Source of the DNA: Chryseobacterium vaccae
GTDB lineage: Bacteria; Bacteroidota; Bacteroidia; Flavobacteriales; Weeksellaceae
DNA: 64,000 nucleotides
Reading direction: 5' to 3'
Assembly (NCBI RefSeq): GCF_009602705.1
Contig: NZ_VSWH01000001.1
Location: forward strand, 1,550,001-1,614,000
Position numbers and translations under genes: made by a program. The notes beneath the pieces were generated by a model that had not been told where the DNA came from, did not search any database, and saw nothing but the letters and a program-made list of their open reading frames with translations. Positions 43,382-51,267 of this stretch are shown here, one piece after another (the stretch's first letter is position 1; every line of letters begins with the position of its first letter).

Positions 43382-44683
43382 ATGGAAAGATTCATCTTAA
43401 ACCCGCAATTAAAAGTACGGAAAGAAGGTTTCGGCTGCATTGTTCTCATTAATAAAAGAAAATCGGTCCGGTTTTTCAACAGACTTGGTTATCAGATCAT
43501 TCTGGCTTTGAAAACCCCTAAAAGTATTCCTGAGATCTATGAGAAGATATCAGAAGATTTTGATATTTCCAATGTTCTTCCTGAAGAGATTGAAAGCTTT
43601 GTCAGCCTCCTGAAAAGAGTTGATATCTGCCTGAAATTCGAAAATCAGATTTTTAAGGAAGAGCCTGTTTTCTATTTCGAAGATGTTCCGGACGAGCACT
43701 TTTCGGATGAATATTTTTACGCTCCTCTGGGTGTAGAGATTGAAAGCACCAATAAATGTGCAAGAGAATGTTCTTACTGCTCTTATTTCAGCAATCCACG
43801 TGTTGATATTTCTCTGGAACTATCTGTGGAAGAATGGCTTCCGGTGATTAAAAACATCTCTGATTCCGGGGTTTATTATGTCCGTTTTACCGGTGGAGAC
43901 CCTTTTACCAGAAGAAATGATCTGCTGGAAATGGTATCATATGCGGATCAGCTTGGTCTGATGGTATCGATAGGTTCTGACCTGACTTTAACTACGGAAA
44001 ATGATATTATCCATTTAAGTAAGCTGAAGAATTTTGTTTTCCTGCAGACCACACTCGACGGTTCAACACGGGAACTCTGTGAGCAGTACCGCGGTAAAGG
44101 AAATTTTCAGAAGGTTATGAAGGGTATGGATCTGCTTCACAGGCATCACGTCCCGTTTATTGTAGGAACCGTACTCACGAAACATAATAAAGATGATATC
44201 TACAATATAGGAAAGCTTATCGCCCCTTACAAGCCGATTGGATACAGCTTCGCTCCTCTTTATATAGCGGGAAGAGCACTTAATTTAGAGAAAGATATGC
44301 CCAACAATCAAGAGTTGTATGAAGCTAATCTTCAGCTCAAACAGCTCGTAGATGAAAAAATCATTAAGCCTGCTGACTCTGCGTGGCAGGAAATTGTGAA
44401 TGACGTAAGTGAAGATACTTTCAGAAATCTGATCAATGACCAGCCTTTACTGACGAGAACAGGGGAACGGCTAATGAGAATTACGCCCCAGGGCCAGTGT
44501 TATGTTTCTGTAAAACTTAAAAGAGTGGATGTTGAAAACGACCATGAATGGAATGCCGGAAGCATCATTGGAAATGATCTTATCCAGGTCTGGCAGAAAT
44601 CTGATAAAATGAATGAATGGCGAAATCTGACAACCAGCGACAATTATTTCGGAAAAACAGCAAATATTAAGGAATTGCTATAA
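43382..44683 (+). CDS. Radical SAM peptide-modifying enzyme with PqqD-like N-terminus
   Basis: A 433-residue enzyme. Residues 1-95 look like a PqqD/RRE peptide-recognition domain (IVLINKRKSVRFFNRLGYQI then SIPEIYEKISEDFDIS then EIESFVSLLKRVDICLKF). The radical SAM core starts at ESTNKCARECSYC (C126, C130, C133, the CX3CX2C iron-sulfur motif), followed by GVYYVRFTGGDPFTRRNDLLEMV. The C-terminus has the SPASM-like tail order (GQCYVSVKL, then NAGSIIGNDLIQVWQKS) but only one Cys, so the auxiliary clusters are apparently missing. Such enzymes crosslink or epimerise ribosomal peptides. Two identical short peptide genes follow directly, the likely substrates. Confidence 0.88.
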   Translation: MERFILNPQLKVRKEGFGCIVLINKRKSVRFFNRLGYQIILALKTPKSIPEIYEKISEDFDISNVLPEEIESFVSLLKRVDICLKFENQIFKEEPVFYFEDVPDEHFSDEYFYAPLGVEIESTNKCARECSYCSYFSNPRVDISLELSVEEWLPVIKNISDSGVYYVRFTGGDPFTRRNDLLEMVSYADQLGLMVSIGSDLTLTTENDIIHLSKLKNFVFLQTTLDGSTRELCEQYRGKGNFQKVMKGMDLLHRHHVPFIVGTVLTKHNKDDIYNIGKLIAPYKPIGYSFAPLYIAGRALNLEKDMPNNQELYEANLQLKQLVDEKIIKPADSAWQEIVNDVSEDTFRNLINDQPLLTRTGERLMRITPQGQCYVSVKLKRVDVENDHEWNAGSIIGNDLIQVWQKSDKMNEWRNLTTSDNYFGKTANIKELL

Positions 44684-44705
44684 TTAACTATCAAAATTTA
44701 TTAAA

Positions 44706-44906
44706 ATGAAAACCTTAAAAGAAAACACCAAAGAGATCAAAGGAAAAGTAAAATCCCTTGATAGTAAAGCCACTCCGGTTTTTGAGAATGTAAAGCCTAT
44801 GCTGAGTACTCCTCTGGAGATCACTAGAGACAAGCTTAGAATGATGAATATGGTAGATGAAAATATCATCATTCACGACAGTGATATCAAACAGGATTGT
44901 GAATAA
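44706..44906 (+). CDS. Candidate precursor peptide, copy 1 (66 aa)
   Basis: A 66-residue peptide: basic, Lys-rich first third (MKTLKENTKEIKGKVKSLDS), central TPVFENVKPMLSTPLEITRD, then RMMNMVDENIIIHDSDIKQD and C65-E66. It has no signal peptide, no membrane helix and no double-glycine leader end. It begins 22 bases after the radical SAM gene. The second copy, 216 bases further, encodes exactly the same protein. The conserved single Cys near the end and the acidic tail may be the modified core, but the sites are unknown. Naming it a precursor is inferred from position. Confidence 0.75.
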   Translation: MKTLKENTKEIKGKVKSLDSKATPVFENVKPMLSTPLEITRDKLRMMNMVDENIIIHDSDIKQDCE

Positions 44907-44921
44907 TTAAATGACAAAACA

Positions 44922-45122
44922 ATGAAAACCCTGAAAGAAAACACCAAAGAGATCAAAGGGAAAGTAAAATCCCTTGATAGTAAAGCCACTCCGGTTTTTG
45001 AGAATGTAAAGCCTATGCTGAGCACTCCCTTGGAAATAACGAGAGACAAACTCAGAATGATGAATATGGTAGATGAAAATATCATCATTCATGACAGTGA
45101 TATCAAACAGGACTGCGAATAA
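44922..45122 (+). CDS. Candidate precursor peptide, copy 2 (66 aa, identical protein)
   Basis: The protein is identical to the 44706-44906 product at all 66 positions, while 13 codons (14 bases) differ, all synonymously (for example tta/ctg at L4, atc/ata at I39, tgt/tgc at C65). An identical protein with many silent changes is the mark of an old duplication kept by purifying selection. A stem-loop follows at 45153-45182. The two copies may raise peptide dose or give a two-substrate arrangement for the two TrpRS-like proteins. Confidence 0.78.
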   Translation: MKTLKENTKEIKGKVKSLDSKATPVFENVKPMLSTPLEITRDKLRMMNMVDENIIIHDSDIKQDCE

Positions 45123-45152
45123 GTCTTATTAAAAAAGTAATTCCTTAATAGA

Positions 45153-45182
45153 ATATAGGGACCAATTTATTGGTCTCTATAT
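45153..45182 (+). terminator. Stem-loop after the peptide genes, possibly a leaky terminator
   Basis: ATATAGGGACCA (45153-45164) pairs with TGGTCTCTATAT (45171-45182) over 12 positions including one G-U pair, with a 6-base loop. Only a weak T-run follows (TTTACC). It could limit transcription into the downstream genes or protect the peptide mRNA end. Confidence 0.55.
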
Positions 45183-45210
45183 TTACCAAATCATAAAAAA
45201 ATTAATAAAA

Positions 45211-46158
45211 ATGGAAAGAAAAAATTTAATCAGTGCACACAACCCGGTAACCGGACCCAGACATTTAGGACATTATTTCGGAGCGATGAAATCCCTGGCA
45301 GAATCTCAATATGAGTACAATACATTTGTAGTCCTTGATGATCTTCTGGCCTATTTTATGTACCCGAAAGAAAGAGAATACATCCAGAACAGGACTTTAT
45401 TTGTCGTACAGGATTTCATCAATTCAGGTTTCGATGTAGAAAACAATAATATTCTTCTGACATCGGATATTGCTCATTTATTCCTTGAACATATGCTGTA
45501 CTACAGCACCGTTATTGATGTAGAATACTGTAATCACCTGTATCAGAACTCATTCCTGGGATCTTTGAAGTCATATCAGAGAAAAGAACTTGGCCTGAGC
45601 AATTATCCGTCTGTTACCGAATGGCTATACCCCCAGATAGGCATTGCAGCGATGGCATTAAGCCTTAATGCAGATTACTTCCAGGGAGGAGAAGAGATTA
45701 TCGGCTATATTTATATTATGGAAGAGATAGCAGAAAACCTGAAAAGACGGAATGGCATTTCCATTGGTGTTCCCCAATATCTTCCGTCAAAGATCGGATA
45801 CATCAATGGAATTGACGGTAAATACATGATCCAGAAAAACTGTGTTTTCCTGAGTGAAGATATGGAGGATCTGGAAGCAAAGATCATGTCTATACAGGAT
45901 AAAAAAGTACTGCAGGAATGGTATAACTCGCTGCACAGAGAAGATCTCTCCCAAGCTCTGGAACAGAATGTACTCAGCCTTGAGGAAAAAATGAAGTTTT
46001 TCAGTATTTTATCCGAAGAACTGCGTCCTTTCAGAGAAAACAGACTTACCAACGAATATTTGCTGAGCGTACTCGATAAAGGGAAAGAATCAGTAGAAGA
46101 TATTTTGAAGTCCTCACTGGAGCCGCTTAAAAATTCACTCAACATCTACAGCATCTGA
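45211..46158 (+). CDS. TrpRS-like class I synthetase paralog 2 (motifs degenerate)
   Basis: A 315-residue paralog of the 42392 product; large parts can be aligned by eye (for example QDFIN, NSFLG-x-LKSYQR-x-ELGL, GGEEIIGY). The HIGH-type motif is TGPRHLGHYFG (14-24). KMSKS is replaced by YMIQK in GIDGKYMIQKN (200-210), and GxDQ by GGEE (159-162). The C-terminal ELRPFRENRLTNEYLLSVLD is retained. The same loss of two catalytic motifs in both copies suggests a shared new function, perhaps as a heterodimer, for instance an amino-acid:peptide ligase like MshC, which evolved from CysRS. It starts 88 bases after the second peptide gene. Confidence 0.8.
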   Translation: MERKNLISAHNPVTGPRHLGHYFGAMKSLAESQYEYNTFVVLDDLLAYFMYPKEREYIQNRTLFVVQDFINSGFDVENNNILLTSDIAHLFLEHMLYYSTVIDVEYCNHLYQNSFLGSLKSYQRKELGLSNYPSVTEWLYPQIGIAAMALSLNADYFQGGEEIIGYIYIMEEIAENLKRRNGISIGVPQYLPSKIGYINGIDGKYMIQKNCVFLSEDMEDLEAKIMSIQDKKVLQEWYNSLHREDLSQALEQNVLSLEEKMKFFSILSEELRPFRENRLTNEYLLSVLDKGKESVEDILKSSLEPLKNSLNIYSI

Positions 46159-46218
46159 GTGTAACCGCATGTTTTTCTTACCCGTCAGCATGATCAGACT
46201 TTTAAAAATTAATGTACA

Positions 46219-46731
46219 ATGGAAAATAGAATCATTTTAAGGAAACTGTCCGTGAACGATGCAGCCACATTAAGCAGGTTAGCTGATAATAAAAATATAT
46301 GGGACAATATGAGGGATATATTCCCCCATCCTTATACTCTTAAAGATGCTTTTCAATTTATTGATATGGTATCTTCGGAAGACCCTCAGCTGACATTTGC
46401 GATAGAATACGATAGCCATTTTGCAGGAATGATAAGTCTTATTAAACAGCCTGACGTGTACAGAAAAAGTGCAGAACTCGGATTCTGGATCGGGGAAGAA
46501 TACTGGGGGAAGAAAATAGTGAGCATAGCAACAAAAAAACTGATTGACTATGCGGTAAACAACCTGGATCTGAACCGGATTTTTGCCAGAGTTTTCGAAT
46601 ATAATACAGCTTCTATGAAAGTACTGAAAAACAATGGCTTTATTGAAGAAGGAATCTCTATTGATGCTGTTTATAAAAATAATCAGTTCTATGATCTTCA
46701 TCATTTCTATTTGCTGATCAGGAACGTTTAA
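46219..46731 (+). CDS. GNAT N-acetyltransferase (RimJ/RimL-like)
   Basis: A 170-residue enzyme with the full RimJ/L GNAT pattern: LRKLSVNDAATLSRLADNKN start, LGFWIGEEYWGKKIVSIATK (acetyl-CoA pyrophosphate loop region), and RIFARVFEYNTASMKVLKNNGFIEEG, the helix-strand end of the fold. It would acetylate an amine from acetyl-CoA, possibly the processed peptide or a Lys side chain (the peptide is Lys-rich), or protect the host from the product. It lies 60 bases after the TrpRS-like gene in the same direction. A long inverted repeat follows (46737-46844). Confidence 0.85.
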   Translation: MENRIILRKLSVNDAATLSRLADNKNIWDNMRDIFPHPYTLKDAFQFIDMVSSEDPQLTFAIEYDSHFAGMISLIKQPDVYRKSAELGFWIGEEYWGKKIVSIATKKLIDYAVNNLDLNRIFARVFEYNTASMKVLKNNGFIEEGISIDAVYKNNQFYDLHHFYLLIRNV

Positions 46732-46736
46732 TCTGT

Positions 46737-46844
46737 AATAACTCCGGAACCCGAAAAATCTTTTGCTCCTCTATTGGTCATTACTGGCCCATCCATATCA
46801 GAGAGACAGGGCTGATGATATTTTTCATGGTTCCGGAGATTATT
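46737..46844 (+). other. Long imperfect hairpin in the peptide locus
   Basis: AATAACTCCGGAACC (46737-46751) pairs with GGTTCCGGAGATTATT (46829-46844) with a 1-base bulge. Inside it GAAAAATC and GATATTTTTC extend the stem. The whole element is about 108 bases with a loop of about 50, between the GNAT gene and the exporter. It could be a regulatory RNA structure or a small mobile remnant. Confidence 0.45.
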
Positions 46845-46908
46845 CAATTGAAATACTGTAATGTTTTCTGGAAAAATCTTTCAAGAACTATTCTGAACTT
46901 AAAATGAC

Positions 46909-48159
46909 ATGAGCAATATCATCACTTTTTTTTCAGACGCTTATAAAGGATTAGCAAAGGAATCCTGGATGCTGTCCATTATTATGCTGATCTACCGTTC
47001 AGGATCTATGGTTCTGCCCTTTCTTGGAGTCTACTTAACGGAGGAGCTGAGCCTTTCCCTACAAGAAACGGGGGCCATATTAAGTTTTTATGGCCTGGGG
47101 GCTATTCTGGGGGCTTATCTGGGCGGAAGACTGACCGACAGAACCGGATACTTCAGGGTTCAGGTCTTCAGTCTTTTTATCTGTATCCCAGGACTTTTAC
47201 TGATTCCTCAAATAAAAAACATCTATTTTCTGTCGTTGATCTTTTTTTTACAGAGTACCATCAGTGAGACTTTTCTTCCGGCCAATGCAGTTGCCATTAC
47301 CAAATATTCTTCAGCAGAAAACAGGGCCCGTGCCTTTTCACTCAACCGGCTGGCTCTCAATCTGGGTTTTTTTATCGGTCCTTCTTTAGGAGGTATTCTC
47401 TCTTCTGTTTCTTATAGTCTGATATTTTATGTCAATGCTGCCGCAGCATGTATAGCAGGAAGCATAATGTATCTGTACTTCAGAAATAAAGACCATCATA
47501 TATCTGCGGACAAAATGATTACCTCTCAGCATTTTCGCTCTCCTTACCGAGATACGGCATTCCTTATTTTCATTTCTTTTTGTGTTATCTATGCCCTGTG
47601 CCTTATGCAGCTGTTCAGTACACTGCCTCTGTTTTATCAACATACCGGGCTTTCCAAAATAGAGATCGGAATGATATTCGGCTATTGCGGTATTTTGCTT
47701 TTCATTGTTGAAATGCCTCTGGTCAATTGGGCGGCTAAAACCTTCAGTACCATTCAAACAGTGGTATTGGGTTTACTCTCACTCTGTATCGGTTATCTGA
47801 TACTGGCTTTTTATTCACACCCATATCTCATTATTCTGTCAGTTACTTTTATCTCCTTTTCCAATGTATTGGTAATCCCATTTTTATCAGCGATCACGTC
47901 TATCCGGGCAGAAGGCAAAAATATAGGGGCCTATATGGGCTTATTCGGAGGAATATTTTCGATAGCATTATTCCTTTCTCCACTTTTAGGATCGTTTATT
48001 GCCGAAAATTATGGTTTCAGCAGGTTATGGCTCACCATTTCTTTACTAATAATAATCGCTTTATCAGGAATATATTACATCTACACCCAAAAACTTTCCG
48101 AAGAAAAAAACTCGACATCGGAAAATGAAAAAAATAAATCGCCGGAAGAATATAAATAA
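46909..48159 (+). CDS. MFS exporter of the peptide locus
   Basis: A 416-residue inner-membrane protein with about 12 hydrophobic helices. It starts SNIITFFSDAYKGLAKESWMLSIIMLIYRSGSMVLPF (seen in parts) and has motif A-like GAYLGGRLTDRTGYFR and NRARAFSLNRLALNLGFFIGPSLGGIL. The second half begins HFRSPYRDTAFLIFISFCVI. This is the common flavobacterial drug/metabolite MFS exporter type. As last gene of the locus it may export the mature product. Its hydrophilic end is Lys/Glu-rich (SEEKNSTSENEKNKSPEEYK). Confidence 0.85.
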   Translation: MSNIITFFSDAYKGLAKESWMLSIIMLIYRSGSMVLPFLGVYLTEELSLSLQETGAILSFYGLGAILGAYLGGRLTDRTGYFRVQVFSLFICIPGLLLIPQIKNIYFLSLIFFLQSTISETFLPANAVAITKYSSAENRARAFSLNRLALNLGFFIGPSLGGILSSVSYSLIFYVNAAAACIAGSIMYLYFRNKDHHISADKMITSQHFRSPYRDTAFLIFISFCVIYALCLMQLFSTLPLFYQHTGLSKIEIGMIFGYCGILLFIVEMPLVNWAAKTFSTIQTVVLGLLSLCIGYLILAFYSHPYLIILSVTFISFSNVLVIPFLSAITSIRAEGKNIGAYMGLFGGIFSIALFLSPLLGSFIAENYGFSRLWLTISLLIIIALSGIYYIYTQKLSEEKNSTSENEKNKSPEEYK

Positions 48160-48253
48160 CACGTATTCCGATGCGAGTTTGTATCCAGATCTGAAAAAAT
48201 GTAATTTAGCGGTCAGAAATTAATTAAAAATATATTTCAGAATAACCACTGTT

Positions 48254-48850
48254 ATGTCTAAATTAAAAGCTGTAAGGGAACAGAAAAATCTGACGCAGGA
48301 AGAACTGTCGGAAAAATCTAAAATTTCGGTAAGAACCATTCAACGGATCGAATCCGGAACTGAACCCAAAGGACATACATTGAGAGCGCTGGCCCAGGCA
48401 TTGGAAATACCGGAAAGTTCATTACAGGAAACAATGATTGCTCCTGAAACTGATACTTCAAAACAAGAGACAGAAGTAAAACCGGAGACAGAAATTCAAA
48501 CCATGGAAGAAGAACCCGGGATCAATTATTCAAAGATCAAACTCATCAATCTTTCATCTCTGTTGTTTGTAGTCCTTCCTCCCCTGAACATCCTTGCTCC
48601 TCTCCTTCTGATGTTTGCACTCAAGCAGCGAAACACTTTGGCAAGACAGATTATTTCCGTCCAGATGATATGGACAGCCATGGCTCCCATTGTATTTATG
48701 CTGGGTATCTTTTTAAAACTCGGAAGACAGTTTACATTGATTCTTATGATCCTGATTGTACTGTCTAATATATTTATCATCCTCCGAAACGCAGCTTCCA
48801 TAGACAGGAATAAAAAACTTTATTTCAAACTGAATTTCAACATGATATAA
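48254..48850 (+). CDS. Xre-type HTH protein with membrane helices
   Basis: A 198-residue protein. Residues 1-65 form an Xre/Cro helix-turn-helix (LKAVREQKNLTQEELSEKSKISVRTIQRIESGTEPKGHTLRALAQAL). A Glu-rich linker follows, and the C-terminal half has three hydrophobic helices (LINLSSLLFVVLPPLNILAP, VQMIWTAMAPIVFMLGIFLK, LILMILIVLSNIFIILR) of the DUF4870 look. Membrane-tethered HTH proteins of this type are common in flavobacteria; their ligand is unknown. It lies 94 bases after the MFS exporter and may regulate it or be independent. Confidence 0.8.
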   Translation: MSKLKAVREQKNLTQEELSEKSKISVRTIQRIESGTEPKGHTLRALAQALEIPESSLQETMIAPETDTSKQETEVKPETEIQTMEEEPGINYSKIKLINLSSLLFVVLPPLNILAPLLLMFALKQRNTLARQIISVQMIWTAMAPIVFMLGIFLKLGRQFTLILMILIVLSNIFIILRNAASIDRNKKLYFKLNFNMI

Positions 48851-48939
48851 ATCCCGACAGGACTTTGGCGGGTTTTTGTCAGGTTCATTTTTAGGATAAA
48901 AACAACGGAAATCCTAATCTTTGTCAAAATTTTTCAATC

Positions 48940-50424
48940 ATGACAAAGTATACTCAGATACTGTTCTGTTTTATTATTATTTTCCTGAATACTGCCAAAG
49001 CGCAGGCTGACAAAACAAGCACCATTTATAAAACCATCCTATCCCGAGACAGCCTCCTTTTTTCAGTTGGCTTCAACACCTGTGATTTTAAGCAGATGGA
49101 AAACCTGCTAAGTGACCAGCTTGAATTTTATCACGACAAAGACGGTATTTCTGATAAGAAGAAGTTCATGACAGATTTCAGAAATGGTTTATGCAAATCT
49201 CCGGAAACTTATCGTGCCAAACGGGCTCTTATCAGCAACAGCACTCAAATTTATCCGATGTACAAAAACGGAGAACTTTATGCTGTCATTCAGAATGGAG
49301 CTCATCAGTTTTATGAAAGTATCAACCATCAGCCTGAACAATTAGTGGGTTCTGCCCAATTTACTAATTTCTGGTTTTTGGAAAACGGAAACTGGAGACT
49401 GAGGAAATCTCTGAGCTTCGATCATCAGGCAAAGCAGGCTTCTGAAGATGCTTCTTCTGAAAATGATCAGGACATTGAAGACTTGTTGAAAAAATTTAAT
49501 ATTCCTACCCTTGGATTAGGGATCATTGAAGGAAGTGAACTCAAACAGATCAAAGTCTTTGGTGAAATAAAAAAAGATGTTTCAGCACCCTATAATACCT
49601 ATTTTAACGTAGCCTCTCTTACCAAGCCTGTAACGGCAATGGTTGCCTTACGTCTGATCAGTCTTGGAAAATGGAAACTGGATGAACCTCTTGCATCCTA
49701 CTGGACAGATCCGGATATCGCCCATGATCCCCGACATAAAAAACTAACAACCAGACTAATTCTGAGCCACCAGACCGGTTTTCCTAACTGGAGATGGATG
49801 AATCCAGATAAAAAACTAAGCTTCCAGTTCGATCCCGGAACAAAATACCAATATTCCGGAGAAGGCTTTGAATACCTGAAAAAAGCTCTGGAAAGTAAGT
49901 TCAGAAAAACACTTGATCAATTAGCCAAAGAACTGATCTTTGAGCCTCTCAAAATGGGTGATACCAATTATGTATGGGATAAAAATACAGATGAATCAAG
50001 ATTTGCCATCGGATATAACAAAGAAAGCCTGCCCTATCCGGTTGAAAAAATAAAAACAGCCAATGCTGCCGACGATCTGCATACCACCATAGAAGATTAT
50101 GGAAATTTTATAGTAAGTGTAATGAAAGGCAGCCTTCTGAAGCGGGATATCTTTCAGGAAATGATCAAAAGACAGGTTAAAACCAAGGAGAATAAGTATT
50201 TTGGATTAGGTTTTGAAATCTATGATCTCGGCAATGGTGAATATGCTCTGGCCCATGGAGGTGCGGATCTTGGCACCCGATGTATTGCGATTGTTCTTCC
50301 AAAATCGGGAAAAGGAATTCTGATATTTACCAATACGGATGACGGGTATAAAGTATATGAAAAGCTGGCAATCCATTATCTGGGTGAACAGGGAAAGAAA
50401 ATTGCAGAGATAGAAAATAAATAA
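48940..50424 (+). CDS. Serine hydrolase (class C beta-lactamase/DD-peptidase type)
   Basis: A 494-residue exported protein. A signal peptide (MTKYTQILFCFIIIFLNTAKAQ) is followed by a SnoaL/DUF4440-like domain (about 35-165). The hydrolase domain then carries the Ser-x-x-Lys motif NVASLTKPV (S226, K229), the Tyr motif KYQYSGEGFEYL, and the His-Gly-Gly box ALAHGGADLG. Family members hydrolyse beta-lactams, D-amino peptides or esters; catalysis here is probable since all three motifs are present, the substrate is unknown. An HGG-type third motif favours esterase or peptidase activity. Its promoter was not found. Confidence 0.88.
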   Translation: MTKYTQILFCFIIIFLNTAKAQADKTSTIYKTILSRDSLLFSVGFNTCDFKQMENLLSDQLEFYHDKDGISDKKKFMTDFRNGLCKSPETYRAKRALISNSTQIYPMYKNGELYAVIQNGAHQFYESINHQPEQLVGSAQFTNFWFLENGNWRLRKSLSFDHQAKQASEDASSENDQDIEDLLKKFNIPTLGLGIIEGSELKQIKVFGEIKKDVSAPYNTYFNVASLTKPVTAMVALRLISLGKWKLDEPLASYWTDPDIAHDPRHKKLTTRLILSHQTGFPNWRWMNPDKKLSFQFDPGTKYQYSGEGFEYLKKALESKFRKTLDQLAKELIFEPLKMGDTNYVWDKNTDESRFAIGYNKESLPYPVEKIKTANAADDLHTTIEDYGNFIVSVMKGSLLKRDIFQEMIKRQVKTKENKYFGLGFEIYDLGNGEYALAHGGADLGTRCIAIVLPKSGKGILIFTNTDDGYKVYEKLAIHYLGEQGKKIAEIENK

Positions 50425-50649
50425 TCAACACCATCTTGAAATCAACATAAGCAACTGCAAAACCTGTTAATCACAACTCTAGAAACCTGCTGAAAACCTT
50501 CGGTTTTCTTACGCCTTAAAAACAACATAATGCTTTAAATCCTTGCGCCTATTGCGTTTTCCAACAAAAGGTCTGCCCAATATGCCGAATCTGAGCTTAA
50601 AAAACAAACATCCATGCAATCTAAGAAATCTAGAGGAAACTAAAATAAG

Positions 50650-50685
50650 AAGCCTGCTTTAATTTTGAATAAGCAGGCTTTATTA
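50650..50685. terminator. Bidirectional terminator between convergent genes
   Basis: AAGCCTGCTT (50650-50659) pairs with AAGCAGGCTT (50671-50680) over 10 bases, with T-rich sequence on both sides. It separates the 48940 and 50722 genes. Confidence 0.6.
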
Positions 50686-50721
50686 TGACTTTACGACGAC
50701 TTCATTATGGATTAAATCGTT

Positions 50722-51267
50722 CTACTTCACTTTCTCCAGCAGATATAATTTGGCTCCGGAAAAGGCAAGCTTAGGCATTACATTTCCCTCCAAAACCATC
50801 GTTTTATTATTGACATCAATCACAGAGATATAGTTATTGGAATTGTACTCAATATAGTTTTCTTTTTCTTTGGTGAGAGGATTTTTACCGAATTCAAGGG
50901 AATATTTTACCCAGTCTTCTTTATCGGAGCTGCAGTGCACCGGTTTGAACTTCGATTTTTTGGCCTTAAAAATAATCTGATCAAAGCTTTCTGTACAGTC
51001 TGAAGTAAATGAGGCATCCGGATTCTGATCTTTTGAAAAGTCTTCAAAGGAACCGCGGTATACCCCTACTATTTTCCAGGTTCCGTCCAGGCGGTCTTCA
51101 TCTATTTTCCCTTTGGCTTTGCTTACTGCCCAGCTGATCCCGTTTACGGTACCTTTTACAGCTTTATATCCGAGTGTTGCAGCACCGGTTACCACTTTTG
51201 CGGCAGTTCTTACTACACAGGAATTTAATATGAATACCGCTGAAACGAGGAAGATTATTTTTTTCAT
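50722..51267 (-). CDS. Lipoprotein of unknown function (181 aa)
   Basis: It has a lipoprotein signal with lipobox ILNSC. The mature part starts VVRTAAKVVTGAATLGYKAVKGTVNGISWAVSK, a small-residue helix, then a beta-rich region with LDGTWKIVGVYRGSFEDF and FDQIIFKAKKSKFKPVHC to KLYLLEKVK. The 'DGTWKIVG' start of a barrel-like domain resembles lipocalin-like proteins, but no family is certain. It would be anchored to the inner or outer membrane facing the periplasm. Confidence 0.65.
   Translation of the reverse strand: MKKIIFLVSAVFILNSCVVRTAAKVVTGAATLGYKAVKGTVNGISWAVSKAKGKIDEDRLDGTWKIVGVYRGSFEDFSKDQNPDASFTSDCTESFDQIIFKAKKSKFKPVHCSSDKEDWVKYSLEFGKNPLTKEKENYIEYNSNNYISVIDVNNKTMVLEGNVMPKLAFSGAKLYLLEKVK

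Noticed and set aside
44684..45092. Minus-strand frames repeated over the two peptide genes
   Set aside because: They repeat only because the plus-strand genes are duplicated. Silent third-position changes preserve the plus-strand protein, which identifies the plus frame as the selected one.
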